The notes under the pieces: generated by a model
Seen by the model: the letters and a program-made list of their open reading frames with translations, nothing else
What the model was told of the DNA's origin: nothing
Databases searched by the model: none
Origin: Meishania litoralis
GTDB taxonomy: Bacteria > Bacteroidota > Bacteroidia > Flavobacteriales > Flavobacteriaceae
NCBI RefSeq assembly: GCF_042611095.1
Contig: NZ_JBHFPV010000006.1
Span: 106,507 to 170,506 of the forward strand
DNA length: 64,000 nucleotides
Direction of reading: 5' to 3'
Shown: positions 33,604-43,504 of the stretch, one piece after another
Layout of the letters: the number at the start of each line of letters is the position of its first letter
How positions within the stretch are numbered: the first letter of the stretch is position 1
Program-made: the position numbers and the translations under genes

Positions 33604-35808
33604 ATGACCCAAGCTGTAATAGAAAAAGAAAACAAGGAAATAGCAAAACAGTACAAAGAACTGTTGCGTATTAGCTATCAGACTTTATCAGATGATGATA
33701 AAAAACTGATACGTTCCGCTTTTGAAATTGCCGTTGACGCGCATAAGGACCAACGCCGAAAATCAGGGGAGGCCTATATCTTTCATCCTATTGCAGTGGC
33801 AAAGATCGTGGCTTTCGAAATCGGACTCGACGCCGTCTCCATTGCTTCTGCCCTATTGCACGATGTAGTAGAAGACTCAGAATATACTTTGGACGATATC
33901 GATCGTATGTTCGGTGAAACGGTCGCACGGATCGTTGATGGACTTACCAAAATCGCCCACCTGAAAAAAGATATGAATATCTCGCAACAGGCGGAGAATT
34001 TCAGAAAAATGTTATTGACCCTTCATGATGATGTGAGGGTGATCATTATCAAGATTGCCGACCGTTATCACAATATGCTCACATTGGATTCGATGCCCGA
34101 ACATAAACAGGTACAGATGGCATCCGAAACCTTATATATCTATGCTCCCCTGGCCCATAGGATCGGTCTTTATAATATCAAGACCGAATTGGAGGACCTC
34201 AGCCTTAAATATACCGAGCCGAACGTCTATGATGACATTAAGAAGAAAATCGAAGGCTCTAAAGAAGAACAACAGGCCTATATCGATGCCTTTACGGGCA
34301 TTATCGAAAAATCTTTGGATAAGGAGGGGCTCAAGTACATCATTAAAGGTCGTATGAAGTCCATTTATTCGATGCGCAGAAAAATGAAGGCGCAAAACGT
34401 GACTTTTGATGAAATCTACGACAAGTTCGCCATTCGTATTATTTACGCATCAGAAAGAGAGAACGAGAAGTTTTTGGCCTGGAAAATATATTCCATTGTA
34501 ACCGACCACTTCACTCCGAACCCAGTAAGATTGCGTGACTGGATATCTTCTCCAAAATCAACAGGTTATGAAGCGTTGCATATAACCGTAATGGGCCCAG
34601 AAGGAAAATGGGTGGAAGTACAGATCCGCAGCGAGCGCATGCACGAAATAGCCGAAAAAGGCTATGCGGCACATTTCAAGTACAAACATGGGGACCAAAA
34701 AGAGCAGGGAATCGACGTTTGGCTGAACCGCCTACAGGAAGCACTGGAAAACGCGAATACCAACGCCGTTGATTTTGTTGAAGAATTCAAATTGAATCTC
34801 TACTCCAAAGAAATTTTCGTCTTTACACCGCAGGGCGATCTAAAATCATTGCCAAAAGGGGCCACACCCCTAGACTTCGCATTTAACATCCATACCGAGG
34901 TCGGCATGCGTACCCGCGGGGCCAAGGTCAATGGTAAATTGGTGCCCTTGAACACAACATTGAACAGTGGGGACCAAGTGGAAATCATTACTTCCGAACA
35001 GGCCAAACCGAATCAGAATTGGCTCGATTATGCGACCACGGCAAGGGCAAGGGCCAAAATAAAGTCGTCGTTGCGCGAAGAGAAAAAAAGTGTGGCCGAA
35101 GAAGGCAAAGAAGTGCTGCGAAGAAAGCTAAAATCGCAAAAGATCACCCTTAACGAAGATGTTGTCAACAAAATGGTCGTCTATTTTAAATTGAAGACCA
35201 GTTTAGATCTTTTCTATCGAGTCGGTATCGGCTCGATAGACAATCAAAGGATCAAGGATTTTGCATCTTCTTACAGTAACGCATTCATTAGCTTCTTCAA
35301 AAATAAGATACGCCGTACTCCCGTACCCGAAGATATTGACAAAGACGAGATTACTTCAAAATACGATATGCTCGTCTTTGGAAAGGAAGAGGAAAAACTG
35401 GACTATAAACTATCACAATGCTGCAACCCCATACCGGGTGATGAGGTATTCGGTTTTATAAGTGTAAATGATGGCATTAAAGTCCATAAAAAAAACTGCC
35501 CAAATGCCATTTCTTTGCAGTCAAATTATGCCTACCGCATTATCAGCGCCAAATGGATAGATTCGACCCAAGAAGAGTTCAAATCTGAAATTCATTTGAC
35601 AGGCATAGACAATTTGGGCCTTGTCAGCGAGATTACCGAGGTTATATCCAACAACATGCACGTAAACATGCGCAATCTCAATTTCAGCACCGACGGAGGC
35701 ACCTTCACTGGCCGAATTACAGTGGTCGTCAAAAACAACGGTATCCTCAAGAAATTGATTACTAATCTGAAGCAGATAAACGGCATTGACAAAGTCACGC
35801 GGGTTTAA
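33604..35808 (+). CDS. Bifunctional (p)ppGpp synthetase/hydrolase (Rel/SpoT)
   Basis: 734 residues in the long RSH architecture: HD hydrolase (HPIAVAKIVAFE, ALLHDVVEDSEYT), synthetase (SPKSTGYEALHITV, WVEVQIRSERMHEIAEKGYAAH), TGS (IFVFTPQGDLKSLPKGATPLDFAF), a Cys-containing region (SQCCNPIPGDEVFGF) and a C-terminal ACT domain. Both catalytic halves look intact, so it should make and hydrolyse the alarmone in the stringent response. Upstream of fur and purA, a common flavobacterial order. Confidence 0.96.
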   Translation: MTQAVIEKENKEIAKQYKELLRISYQTLSDDDKKLIRSAFEIAVDAHKDQRRKSGEAYIFHPIAVAKIVAFEIGLDAVSIASALLHDVVEDSEYTLDDIDRMFGETVARIVDGLTKIAHLKKDMNISQQAENFRKMLLTLHDDVRVIIIKIADRYHNMLTLDSMPEHKQVQMASETLYIYAPLAHRIGLYNIKTELEDLSLKYTEPNVYDDIKKKIEGSKEEQQAYIDAFTGIIEKSLDKEGLKYIIKGRMKSIYSMRRKMKAQNVTFDEIYDKFAIRIIYASERENEKFLAWKIYSIVTDHFTPNPVRLRDWISSPKSTGYEALHITVMGPEGKWVEVQIRSERMHEIAEKGYAAHFKYKHGDQKEQGIDVWLNRLQEALENANTNAVDFVEEFKLNLYSKEIFVFTPQGDLKSLPKGATPLDFAFNIHTEVGMRTRGAKVNGKLVPLNTTLNSGDQVEIITSEQAKPNQNWLDYATTARARAKIKSSLREEKKSVAEEGKEVLRRKLKSQKITLNEDVVNKMVVYFKLKTSLDLFYRVGIGSIDNQRIKDFASSYSNAFISFFKNKIRRTPVPEDIDKDEITSKYDMLVFGKEEEKLDYKLSQCCNPIPGDEVFGFISVNDGIKVHKKNCPNAISLQSNYAYRIISAKWIDSTQEEFKSEIHLTGIDNLGLVSEITEVISNNMHVNMRNLNFSTDGGTFTGRITVVVKNNGILKKLITNLKQINGIDKVTRV

Positions 35809-35818
35809 AATTTAAATG

Positions 35819-35826
35819 TACATTTG
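35819..35826 (+). promoter_or_regulatory. -7 box upstream of fur
   Basis: TACATTTG, 26 bp before the fur ATG, fits TAnnTTTG. No clear -33 box. Part of it lies in the 45-bp gap after rel. Confidence 0.4.
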
Positions 35827-35852
35827 TAGCTTATTATTGCTGCTGAAAAATT

Positions 35853-36317
35853 ATGGCTTCCAATAAGGATCAAGAGATTGTAAAAAGTGTTTTCACGGCC
35901 TTTTTAGAAGAGAACGGACATCGAAAAACACCGGAACGTTACGCCATACTTCAAGAAATATACAATAGTGACGAGCATTTTGATATAGAGTCGCTTTATA
36001 TCAATATGAAGAACAAAAAATATAGGGTCAGCCGTGCTACCCTATACAATACCATCGAGCTTTTGCTAGACTGCAAACTTGTTAGAAAACATCAATTTGG
36101 CAAGAACCAGGCGCAATACGAAAAATCGTATTTCGATCGGCAGCACGATCATGTCATCTTGACCGATACGGGCGAAGTAATGGAGTTCTGCGACCCCCGG
36201 ATCCAATCGATAAAAAAAACCATAGAAGAAGTGTTCGACATCAAAATAAACAACCATTCACTTTATTTCTACGGCACCAAGAACAAATCGGCCGAAAAAA
36301 TGCCGGGAACAGAGTAA
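35853..36317 (+). CDS. Fur family transcriptional regulator
   Basis: 154 residues. Winged helix: RKTPERYAILQEIYNSDEHFDIESLY and VSRATLYNTIELLL. The metal region has RQHDHVILTDTGEVMEFC. The paired CxxC structural zinc motifs of many Fur proteins are absent (only the Cys of EFC). It could sense iron, zinc or peroxide; metal specificity is not clear. It lies 28 bp before purA. Confidence 0.92.
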   Translation: MASNKDQEIVKSVFTAFLEENGHRKTPERYAILQEIYNSDEHFDIESLYINMKNKKYRVSRATLYNTIELLLDCKLVRKHQFGKNQAQYEKSYFDRQHDHVILTDTGEVMEFCDPRIQSIKKTIEEVFDIKINNHSLYFYGTKNKSAEKMPGTE

Positions 36318-36345
36318 AAACAACAAACTAACCAAGAAAGAATAC

Positions 36346-37617
36346 ATGGCGGTAGATTTATTGTTAGGCCTGCAATGGGGAGATGAAGGAAAAGGAAAAA
36401 TAGTCGACGTACTGACTAAAGATTACGACATCATCGCTCGTTTTCAGGGTGGGCCGAACGCAGGGCATACTTTGGAATTTGACGGCATAAAACATGTACT
36501 GCATACCATTCCATCCGGTATTTTCCATAAAAATGCCATCAATGTGGTCGGTAACGGTGTGGTTATAGACCCTGTAATTTTCAAAAAAGAATTGGACAAT
36601 CTAAAGAAGTTCGATATCGATATCAAATCGAAATTGCTGATTTCAAGAAAAGCCCATCTCATTCTACCCACGCACAGACTATTGGACGCCGCTTCGGAAG
36701 CTTCAAAAGGAAAAGCCAAGATCGGTTCTACTTTAAAGGGCATCGGCCCTACCTATATGGATAAGACCGGCCGCAACGGTATGCGCATTGGTGATCTGGA
36801 ACTTGATGACTGGAAAGACAAATATCGTGCGCTCGCCAATAAGCACGAGGCCATGATCGATTTCTACGATGTTGATATTCAATACGACCTAAAAGATCTT
36901 GAGTCCGATTTTTGCGAAGCGGTCGAAGAGTTGAAGAAATTGACCTTTATCGACAGCGAAGAGTATTTGTACCAGGCCCAAAAGAAAGGCAAGAAAATAT
37001 TGGCCGAAGGTGCACAAGGTTCATTGCTCGATATCGATTTCGGCACCTACCCGTTTGTAACTTCAAGCAATACCACGGCAGCGGGCGCCTGCACGGGTCT
37101 CGGTGTTGCGCCAAATCAGATCGGCGATGTGAAGGGCATTTTCAAAGCCTATACGACAAGGGTCGGCAGCGGTCCTTTTCCGACAGAGCTTTTTGACGAA
37201 GACGGAGAAACCATGGGCCGTGTGGGCAATGAATTTGGCGCCACGACGGGCCGCCCAAGGCGATGTGGCTGGCTGGATCTCGTGGCCCTAAAATATGCAG
37301 TTCAAATCAATGGGGTCACCGTACTCATGATGATGAAGGGAGACGTACTCAGCGGATTCAAAAAAATCAAGGTATGCACGGCCTATAATTACAAAGGTGA
37401 AACAATATCGCATCTACCCTATAATATCGAGGTAGAGAACGTAACTCCAATCTATACCGAAATGGAAGGTTGGAAACAAGACCTTACAAAAATGACCTCG
37501 GCCGACGAACTGCCCAAAAATCTGAATGCCTACATCGATTTTCTCGAGACCGCCTTGGAAGTTCCCATTAAGATAGTCTCGGTGGGCCCTGACCGCACGC
37601 AGACGATACATAGGTAG
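36346..37617 (+). CDS. purA: Adenylosuccinate synthase
   Basis: 423 residues. It joins IMP and aspartate using GTP in AMP synthesis. Motifs: GLQWGDEGKGKIVD at the start, GGPNAGHTL, GSTLKGIGPTYMDK, EGAQGSLLDIDFGTYPFVTSSN and TTGRPRRCGW. Its place after rel and fur ties purine synthesis to the stringent-response region. No terminator hairpin is evident in the 132 bp that follow. Confidence 0.97.
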   Translation: MAVDLLLGLQWGDEGKGKIVDVLTKDYDIIARFQGGPNAGHTLEFDGIKHVLHTIPSGIFHKNAINVVGNGVVIDPVIFKKELDNLKKFDIDIKSKLLISRKAHLILPTHRLLDAASEASKGKAKIGSTLKGIGPTYMDKTGRNGMRIGDLELDDWKDKYRALANKHEAMIDFYDVDIQYDLKDLESDFCEAVEELKKLTFIDSEEYLYQAQKKGKKILAEGAQGSLLDIDFGTYPFVTSSNTTAAGACTGLGVAPNQIGDVKGIFKAYTTRVGSGPFPTELFDEDGETMGRVGNEFGATTGRPRRCGWLDLVALKYAVQINGVTVLMMMKGDVLSGFKKIKVCTAYNYKGETISHLPYNIEVENVTPIYTEMEGWKQDLTKMTSADELPKNLNAYIDFLETALEVPIKIVSVGPDRTQTIHR

Positions 37618-37749
37618 TTCAAAGTTGTTTACTACCCTTTCGATGTTACGATTTTTCACGATCGGATCAAAATTGTTGTTCAGCTACAGGTCGATGTAGT
37701 TCGGATAAAAAAGTACCTATGATATCCCACAATTTCATTAAATTACGGG

Positions 37750-39756
37750 ATGCTAAGAATCTACACCTTGAAAGGGTTTCTTTTTATGATCCTTGTTTCG
37801 GCTTTATTCGCATGTGAGCATTCCCAGAAAGAGGAAGATAAAATAGATTTATCGCTCAATTCCCTTTTCTCGGACCATATGGTCTTACAGCAAAACGACG
37901 ATGTTGCATTTTGGGGAAAATATACCCCGGCCCAAGAACTATCTATTGTTGCAAGCTGGGGGGAAAAAACCTCGGTTTCAACCGATGGTATGGGCCAATG
38001 GACCGCCCGATTGAAAACGCCAAGGGCCGGTGGACCTTTTACCGTGACGATCACTGCAAAAGACAGTACCATTACATTGAAAGATATTCTTATCGGCGAA
38101 GTCTGGTTGGCCTCTGGGCAATCGAATATGGAGATGCCCTTAAAAGGCTTTCTACCGAACGACCCCATCGACGATTCAGAAGAAGAAATCGCCAATGCTA
38201 ATTTTCCTCAAATACGCTATATCGACGTTCCAAGAACGATCGCCCCGCTTCCTGAAAAAGAATTCGAAGGTCAATGGAAGCCTTTGAATCCTGAGACGGC
38301 TTCCGATTTCAGTGCAACGGCCTATTTCTTTGCCCGAAAATTGCATCAGGAATTGGATGTGCCGGTTGGAATTATTACAAGCAATTGGGGCGGCACACCC
38401 GTGGAATCGTGGATGAGCAAGGAAAAAATAATTTCCCTTGGGGAATTCGAAAAAGAGCTCGAAGCGATAAAACCGGAAAATATTAAAGTTTTCGAGGATT
38501 GGTATTCAAAATTCCCGACTAAAAAAATTCCTGTATCAGAAGAGGAATGGCAAAATCTAAACCTTGATGACGCCGCTTACGCAAATAGTGACTTCGATGA
38601 TTCAAAATGGAACACCACGGCCTTACCTGTCGTAGTGGAAAATCTTAAGGTCATTAATAAAGATGGGGTCTATTGGTTTCGAAAAAAAGTGATGATCGAA
38701 GATCAGACCTCGAATTATACTTTCAAGGTAACGGGTGGTATAGACGATTCTGACATTACCTATGTGAACGGTGAGAAAATCGGTAGCACCTTCGGCCATA
38801 ATACCCCTAGAAATTATGCCATACGCAAAGGCTTATTGAAAGAAGGAGAAAACACCTTGGCAGTTCGCGTTATCGATACCGGGGGCGGTGGTGGCTTTAT
38901 TGGTGATGTCACATTGACCAAAAACGATACCGATACGGCAGTCGATATTCTTGAAGGATGGAGCTATCAACAAATAGCGGGCATACAAGTATCCGACTTT
39001 TTGTTGCTACATAAGAACCAAGGTGCCCTTGAAAATCCTCCCAAAGGTCTGGAGTCGTTCAAATTGGATGCCCACACCCCATCGACCTTGTACAATGGTA
39101 TGATCAAGCCTTTGATCCCGTATTCGGTCAAAGGGGCCATATGGTATCAAGGAGAAAGTAACGTAGGTCGCCATGATCAATACTTAAAGCTCTTCCCAGG
39201 CATGATCCAAGACTGGCGCGAGCGTTGGAACGGTGATTTTTCGTTCTACTTTGTTCAAATTGCGCCTTTCGAATATGGCAATGGACTATCACCTGCCCTT
39301 CGAGATGCCCAGAGAAAAAGCCTTAAAACCCCAAAAACGGGCATGGCCGTCACTATGGATATCGGTGTATCGAACAACATTCACCCAGGCAATAAACAAG
39401 ATGTGGGAGATCGGCTGGCGCGACTGGCCTTGGTAAATGATTACGGTAAGGATATTGTCGCTTCTGGCCCACTCTACAAATCCCAAACCATTTCAGGAAA
39501 TAAAATAGCATTGGCATTCGAATATGCAGAAAGCGGATTAGTGGCTCAAAACCCAAATCCATCAGGATTCGAAATCGCTGGAGAAGATAGAATATTTCAT
39601 CCTGCCGTAGCAAAGATTGAGGGAGACAAGGTAGAAGTCTCGTCACCATCGGTAAACGCTCCGAAATATGTACGGTATGGCTGGAAAGATTATATTGCAG
39701 GTTCCCTGTTTAATACGGAAGGCCTACCGGCATCCTCTTTTACAACTGAAGAATAA
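37750..39756 (+). CDS. Sialate O-acetylesterase family protein (secreted)
   Basis: 668 residues. A lipoprotein-like signal (FLFMILVSALFAC, Cys near 22) is followed by the SASA esterase fold: catalytic Ser in ASGQSNMEMPL near residue 122 and the block GAIWYQGESNVGRHDQY near 460, split by an inserted beta-sandwich domain (about 245-400, VYWFRKKVMIEDQ and GEKIGSTFGHNTPRNY). It removes O-acetyl groups from sialic acid or other glycans outside the cell. First gene of the carbohydrate group. Confidence 0.9.
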   Translation: MLRIYTLKGFLFMILVSALFACEHSQKEEDKIDLSLNSLFSDHMVLQQNDDVAFWGKYTPAQELSIVASWGEKTSVSTDGMGQWTARLKTPRAGGPFTVTITAKDSTITLKDILIGEVWLASGQSNMEMPLKGFLPNDPIDDSEEEIANANFPQIRYIDVPRTIAPLPEKEFEGQWKPLNPETASDFSATAYFFARKLHQELDVPVGIITSNWGGTPVESWMSKEKIISLGEFEKELEAIKPENIKVFEDWYSKFPTKKIPVSEEEWQNLNLDDAAYANSDFDDSKWNTTALPVVVENLKVINKDGVYWFRKKVMIEDQTSNYTFKVTGGIDDSDITYVNGEKIGSTFGHNTPRNYAIRKGLLKEGENTLAVRVIDTGGGGGFIGDVTLTKNDTDTAVDILEGWSYQQIAGIQVSDFLLLHKNQGALENPPKGLESFKLDAHTPSTLYNGMIKPLIPYSVKGAIWYQGESNVGRHDQYLKLFPGMIQDWRERWNGDFSFYFVQIAPFEYGNGLSPALRDAQRKSLKTPKTGMAVTMDIGVSNNIHPGNKQDVGDRLARLALVNDYGKDIVASGPLYKSQTISGNKIALAFEYAESGLVAQNPNPSGFEIAGEDRIFHPAVAKIEGDKVEVSSPSVNAPKYVRYGWKDYIAGSLFNTEGLPASSFTTEE

Positions 39757-39770
39757 TTAATACGATACCA

Positions 39771-41171
39771 ATGAGTAACAACTTGAACAGAAGAAATTTT
39801 ATTCGCAAGACATCGCTTGCGGGCGCAGCCTTATCAATGGGGCCTTTGATGTCTCAAACCACGGTCGAATATTCAGAACGCCCCTTTATGCACAAATACA
39901 TGGGCGGATTTGCCGCGCCTAAACTCGAAACCGTGAGAGCGGCCTTTATCGGGGTCGGAAATAGGGGGCCTTCACATTTGAAATTCTTTGCCGGTCTACC
40001 GGGTACCGAAGTTGTCGCAATTTGCGACCTCTATGAAGACCTTGCCAAAAAGTGGGGCGATGAAGCCAAGAAAATAGGCAATGGAAAACAGCATCAAAAT
40101 ATCAAGCTCTATTACGGCGGCGAGAACAAATGGCGTACCATGTTGGACGAGGTAAAACCCGATGTCGTATTTGTCATCACCAATTGGGCCAATCACGCCC
40201 CCATGGTAATCGAGTCCATGAAAAAAGGCGCACATGCCTTTACGGAAGTTCCGATGGCATTGACGATCGATGAGACGTGGGATATTGTGGACACCTCTGA
40301 AGCGACCGGAAAGCATTGTATGATGATGGAAAATGTCAATTATGCCAGAGAAGAACTGATGTACCTGAACATGTGCCGACAAGGAGTGATCGGCGAACCT
40401 TTGCATGCCGAGGCTGCCTATATCCATGAACTGCGTTTTCAGATGGAGGAACAAGATCGGTTTACAGGGTCGTGGCGTACGCCGCATTATGCCCATCGCA
40501 ACGGAAATCTCTACCCCACACACGGTTTGGGGCCTGTTGCACAATATATGAACTTGGCACGTACCGAGGACAATTTTGGCACCTTGGTATCTTATTCCAC
40601 TCCCGCGCGGGGCCGAAAATCATATGCCGAAAAGAATTATCCCGCAGACCACAATTGGAACAAGCTCGACTTCAAGGGTGGAGATTTAAACACTTCGATC
40701 GTTAAGACACATTTGGGGCGTACCATCATGATCCAATGGGACGAGACCAGTCCGCGCCCTTATTCGCGCCACAATTTGATTCAAGGCACAAAAGGAATCC
40801 TGGCAGGTTTCCCGACGCGTATAGCCCTAGAAGGCGGTGTTGAAGGTGCGACCGAAAACCATCATCAATGGGCCCAAGGAGAACAATTGGCGGCAATATA
40901 TGAGAAGTATGATCATCCGCTCTACAAAAGGTTGAACCAAGCCGCTAAAGGAAGTGGTCATGGTGGCATGGACGGTATTATGATGTACCGTATCGTCGAA
41001 TGTCTGCAAAAGGGGCTCCCACTCGACCAAAATGTATATGAAGGTGCCTTTTGGAGTGCGGTCAGTCCATTGAGCGAAGCTTCGGTGGCCAATGGCGGCA
41101 TGCCACAGGCTTTCCCAGATTTCACCCGTGGTAATTGGACCAGCACAGAACCTTTGAAAATTATTAGTTAA
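39771..41171 (+). CDS. GH109-like Gfo/Idh/MocA family glycosidase/oxidoreductase (exported)
   Basis: 466 residues. A twin-arginine-like start (LNRRNFIRKTSLAGAAL) suggests export with bound NAD. The Rossmann domain has AAFIGVGNRGPSHL. The usual EKP of dehydrogenases is TEVPMAL, and NGNLYPTHGLGPVAQYMN matches GH109 (alpha-N-acetylgalactosaminidase-like) enzymes, which cleave glycosides through transient oxidation at C3. Glycosidase specificity is not proven. It follows the esterase by 14 bp. Confidence 0.88.
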   Translation: MSNNLNRRNFIRKTSLAGAALSMGPLMSQTTVEYSERPFMHKYMGGFAAPKLETVRAAFIGVGNRGPSHLKFFAGLPGTEVVAICDLYEDLAKKWGDEAKKIGNGKQHQNIKLYYGGENKWRTMLDEVKPDVVFVITNWANHAPMVIESMKKGAHAFTEVPMALTIDETWDIVDTSEATGKHCMMMENVNYAREELMYLNMCRQGVIGEPLHAEAAYIHELRFQMEEQDRFTGSWRTPHYAHRNGNLYPTHGLGPVAQYMNLARTEDNFGTLVSYSTPARGRKSYAEKNYPADHNWNKLDFKGGDLNTSIVKTHLGRTIMIQWDETSPRPYSRHNLIQGTKGILAGFPTRIALEGGVEGATENHHQWAQGEQLAAIYEKYDHPLYKRLNQAAKGSGHGGMDGIMMYRIVECLQKGLPLDQNVYEGAFWSAVSPLSEASVANGGMPQAFPDFTRGNWTSTEPLKIIS

Positions 41172-41232
41172 AACCTATTCGAATAAATCGTACGATTCCT
41201 GTTTTTTGCAGGAGCGACCAAAAACAATTTCA

Positions 41233-42042
41233 ATGCAAAAATCAATTTTATTGGCTGTGTTTTCCATAGCCGTACTATCCTGCAAGACCGAAAAAAAAAC
41301 TGAAAAATCAGAACCCGTGGCCGACACCGAAGTCAAAGCAGATGACTGGATCTATCTTTTTGACGGCTCAAGTCTTGAAGGCTGGCGCGGTTATAACGGA
41401 AAAACGATGCCCCCAGGTTGGGTGATCGAAGACAGCGTACTGACATTCAAGACTGATTTAGGACTTGAAAAACTGGATAGTGAAGAGGCCTACGAAGGTG
41501 GAAAGGACATCATCTATGCCGCCGAAGAGTTCGATAATTTTGAATTATACCTTGAATGGAAATTACCAGAGGGTGGCAATAGCGGCATTTTCTATCATTT
41601 AAAGGAGGGCTATAACGGTCCACCAGAGGTTTCGCCAGAATACCAATTGATCGACGACGAGAATTATGCGAAAATGCATGAGAAGAGCTTGACCGAATAC
41701 AATAAAAGTCTGGGGTACACCGAAAAACCCGAAGAATTGAAGCCGCTACAGCAAACCGGCGCCGATTACGCAATGCATCCGGCACCGGCAAATAAAACGT
41801 TGCACCCTATCGGTGAATGGAACTCGTCGAAAATCGTTTTCACCCCTGAAAAAGTCGAACATTGGCTCAATGGTGAAATGCTCTTTTCCTTTGTTCCATG
41901 GGATGACGATTGGCAAGAAAAGAAAAACTCCGATAAGTGGAAAAATTCTGAAGACTACGGTAAATACGAATCCGGATTCATCGGTTTGCAAGATCATGCA
42001 AGTCCCATCTGGTTCAGAAATATAAAAATCAAAAAACTATAA
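41233..42042 (+). CDS. DUF1080 lipoprotein (3-keto-glycoside hydrolase/lyase family)
   Basis: 269 residues from the ATG at 41233, giving a lipoprotein signal (LLAVFSIAVLSC). The DUF1080 jelly-roll domain has WIYLFDGSSLEGWRGY, PGWVIEDSVLTF, LEWKLPEGGNSGIFYH and ends with GFIGLQDHASPIWFRNIKI. Members cleave 3-keto-glycosides made by Gfo/Idh/MocA dehydrogenases. Its neighbours supply such dehydrogenases on both sides. A longer frame from 41206 lacks a signal and is not chosen. Confidence 0.9.
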   Translation: MQKSILLAVFSIAVLSCKTEKKTEKSEPVADTEVKADDWIYLFDGSSLEGWRGYNGKTMPPGWVIEDSVLTFKTDLGLEKLDSEEAYEGGKDIIYAAEEFDNFELYLEWKLPEGGNSGIFYHLKEGYNGPPEVSPEYQLIDDENYAKMHEKSLTEYNKSLGYTEKPEELKPLQQTGADYAMHPAPANKTLHPIGEWNSSKIVFTPEKVEHWLNGEMLFSFVPWDDDWQEKKNSDKWKNSEDYGKYESGFIGLQDHASPIWFRNIKIKKL

Positions 42043-42053
42043 AATATTATAAA

Positions 42054-43469
42054 ATGAATAAAAGGGATTTTCTCAAAAAAAGTAGTCTTGGTGCCGTAGG
42101 GGTTGCCCTCGCACCGTCTTTGGTAATGGGTAAAACCGGACCCCATGGACGCCTGCGAACTGCACACATCGGTGTGGGCAATATGGGCGCGGCCGATCTA
42201 CAGGCAATATCTTCCCATAAACTAGTTGACGTTACGGCACTTTGCGATGTTGATGCCAAGAATCTTGCTGCCGCAAAAAAACTGCATCCAAACGCAAAAA
42301 CATATTCAGATTACAGGGTCATGCTAAAAGAATTGGCCAATGAAATTGATGCAGTTATCGTATCGACACCCGATCATACCCACGCACCGGCATCGATGAT
42401 GGCCATGAACATGAACAAACCGGTCTACTGTCAAAAACCATTGACACATTATGTCTCCGAAGCCAGGGCCATGAAAAAATTGGCATCCAAAAAAAACTTG
42501 GTCACGCAAATGGGCATTCAAGTTCATTCCTTTTACGATTACAAACTAGCTACCCTTCTTATTCAATCGGGAATTATCGGAAAAGTACATACCGTACATG
42601 CATGGTCTCCCAAGAATTGGGGGTATGATGGCCCGAAGCCTGAGGGCAGTGACCCCGTACCTGAAAGCTTAGATTGGAATCTCTGGCTAGGCACATCGGC
42701 AAAAACAGCTTATAAAGAAGGTGTTTATCACCCGGGTAACTGGCGAAAATTGATGGATTATGGCTGCGGAACATTGGGTGATATGGGGGTCCATATCTTC
42801 GATACGCCATATAATGCGCTGAATCTTGATGTGCCGAAGACCATTAGAAACGAATGCCGTGCACCAAGTGGGTTTGGTTATCCTGAAAAGAATATTGTGA
42901 CCTATGAGTTTCCGGCCACCGAATATACGGCAGATACCTTGAAGTGGATTTGGTACGACGGTCCCGGTGCCCCTGAAGACCATGAAGACCTCATACTACC
43001 AGGAGCCAGTTCGTCGAAGAACGATAAAAAGGGTGAACAAAGCATGGAGGATAAAATGTCTTTGGATGCCAAAACGGCCGCCAAAGGTGAGTTGCCCGAA
43101 CAGGGGGCCATGTTTGTGGGTGAAAACGGGCGCCTATTACTACCGCATTTCATGCAATTGCCCTCAAAAATAGTGGACGGTGAATATGTTGATATCTCCA
43201 AAGAAATCGAGGCTATGGGTATCGGCGAACCTGTTCGCAACTATGAATCGGAAGGGCCCAAACACTACCATCAGTTCGTTGACGCCTGTCTGGGCAATGG
43301 CGAAACGACCGCGCCTTTTTCGTATGCATCGAGGCTGACCGAAACCATTTTGTTGGGCGTAATTGCCGGGCGTTTTCCGAACCAGACCTTGCATTGGGAC
43401 AGTTCTTCGGCCAGGTTCTCAGAAGAAGAAGCCAACCAATATCTGGAAGGAAGCTATCGCGAGTTTTGA
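42054..43469 (+). CDS. Gfo/Idh/MocA family oxidoreductase (exported)
   Basis: 471 residues. The N-terminus (KRDFLKKSSLGAVGVALAPSL) looks like a Tat-type signal with a KR instead of RR. NAD site TAHIGVGNMGAADL, the EKP-like lysine motif YCQKPLTHYV, and a C-terminal domain with MDYGCGTLGDMGVHIFDTPY. It probably oxidises a sugar, likely at C3 given the adjacent DUF1080 gene. 11 bp after DUF1080. Confidence 0.9.
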   Translation: MNKRDFLKKSSLGAVGVALAPSLVMGKTGPHGRLRTAHIGVGNMGAADLQAISSHKLVDVTALCDVDAKNLAAAKKLHPNAKTYSDYRVMLKELANEIDAVIVSTPDHTHAPASMMAMNMNKPVYCQKPLTHYVSEARAMKKLASKKNLVTQMGIQVHSFYDYKLATLLIQSGIIGKVHTVHAWSPKNWGYDGPKPEGSDPVPESLDWNLWLGTSAKTAYKEGVYHPGNWRKLMDYGCGTLGDMGVHIFDTPYNALNLDVPKTIRNECRAPSGFGYPEKNIVTYEFPATEYTADTLKWIWYDGPGAPEDHEDLILPGASSSKNDKKGEQSMEDKMSLDAKTAAKGELPEQGAMFVGENGRLLLPHFMQLPSKIVDGEYVDISKEIEAMGIGEPVRNYESEGPKHYHQFVDACLGNGETTAPFSYASRLTETILLGVIAGRFPNQTLHWDSSSARFSEEEANQYLEGSYREF

Positions 43470-43504
43470 GCAGGTCCGTTTCGTGTACGGGAAAATTTGG
43501 TATT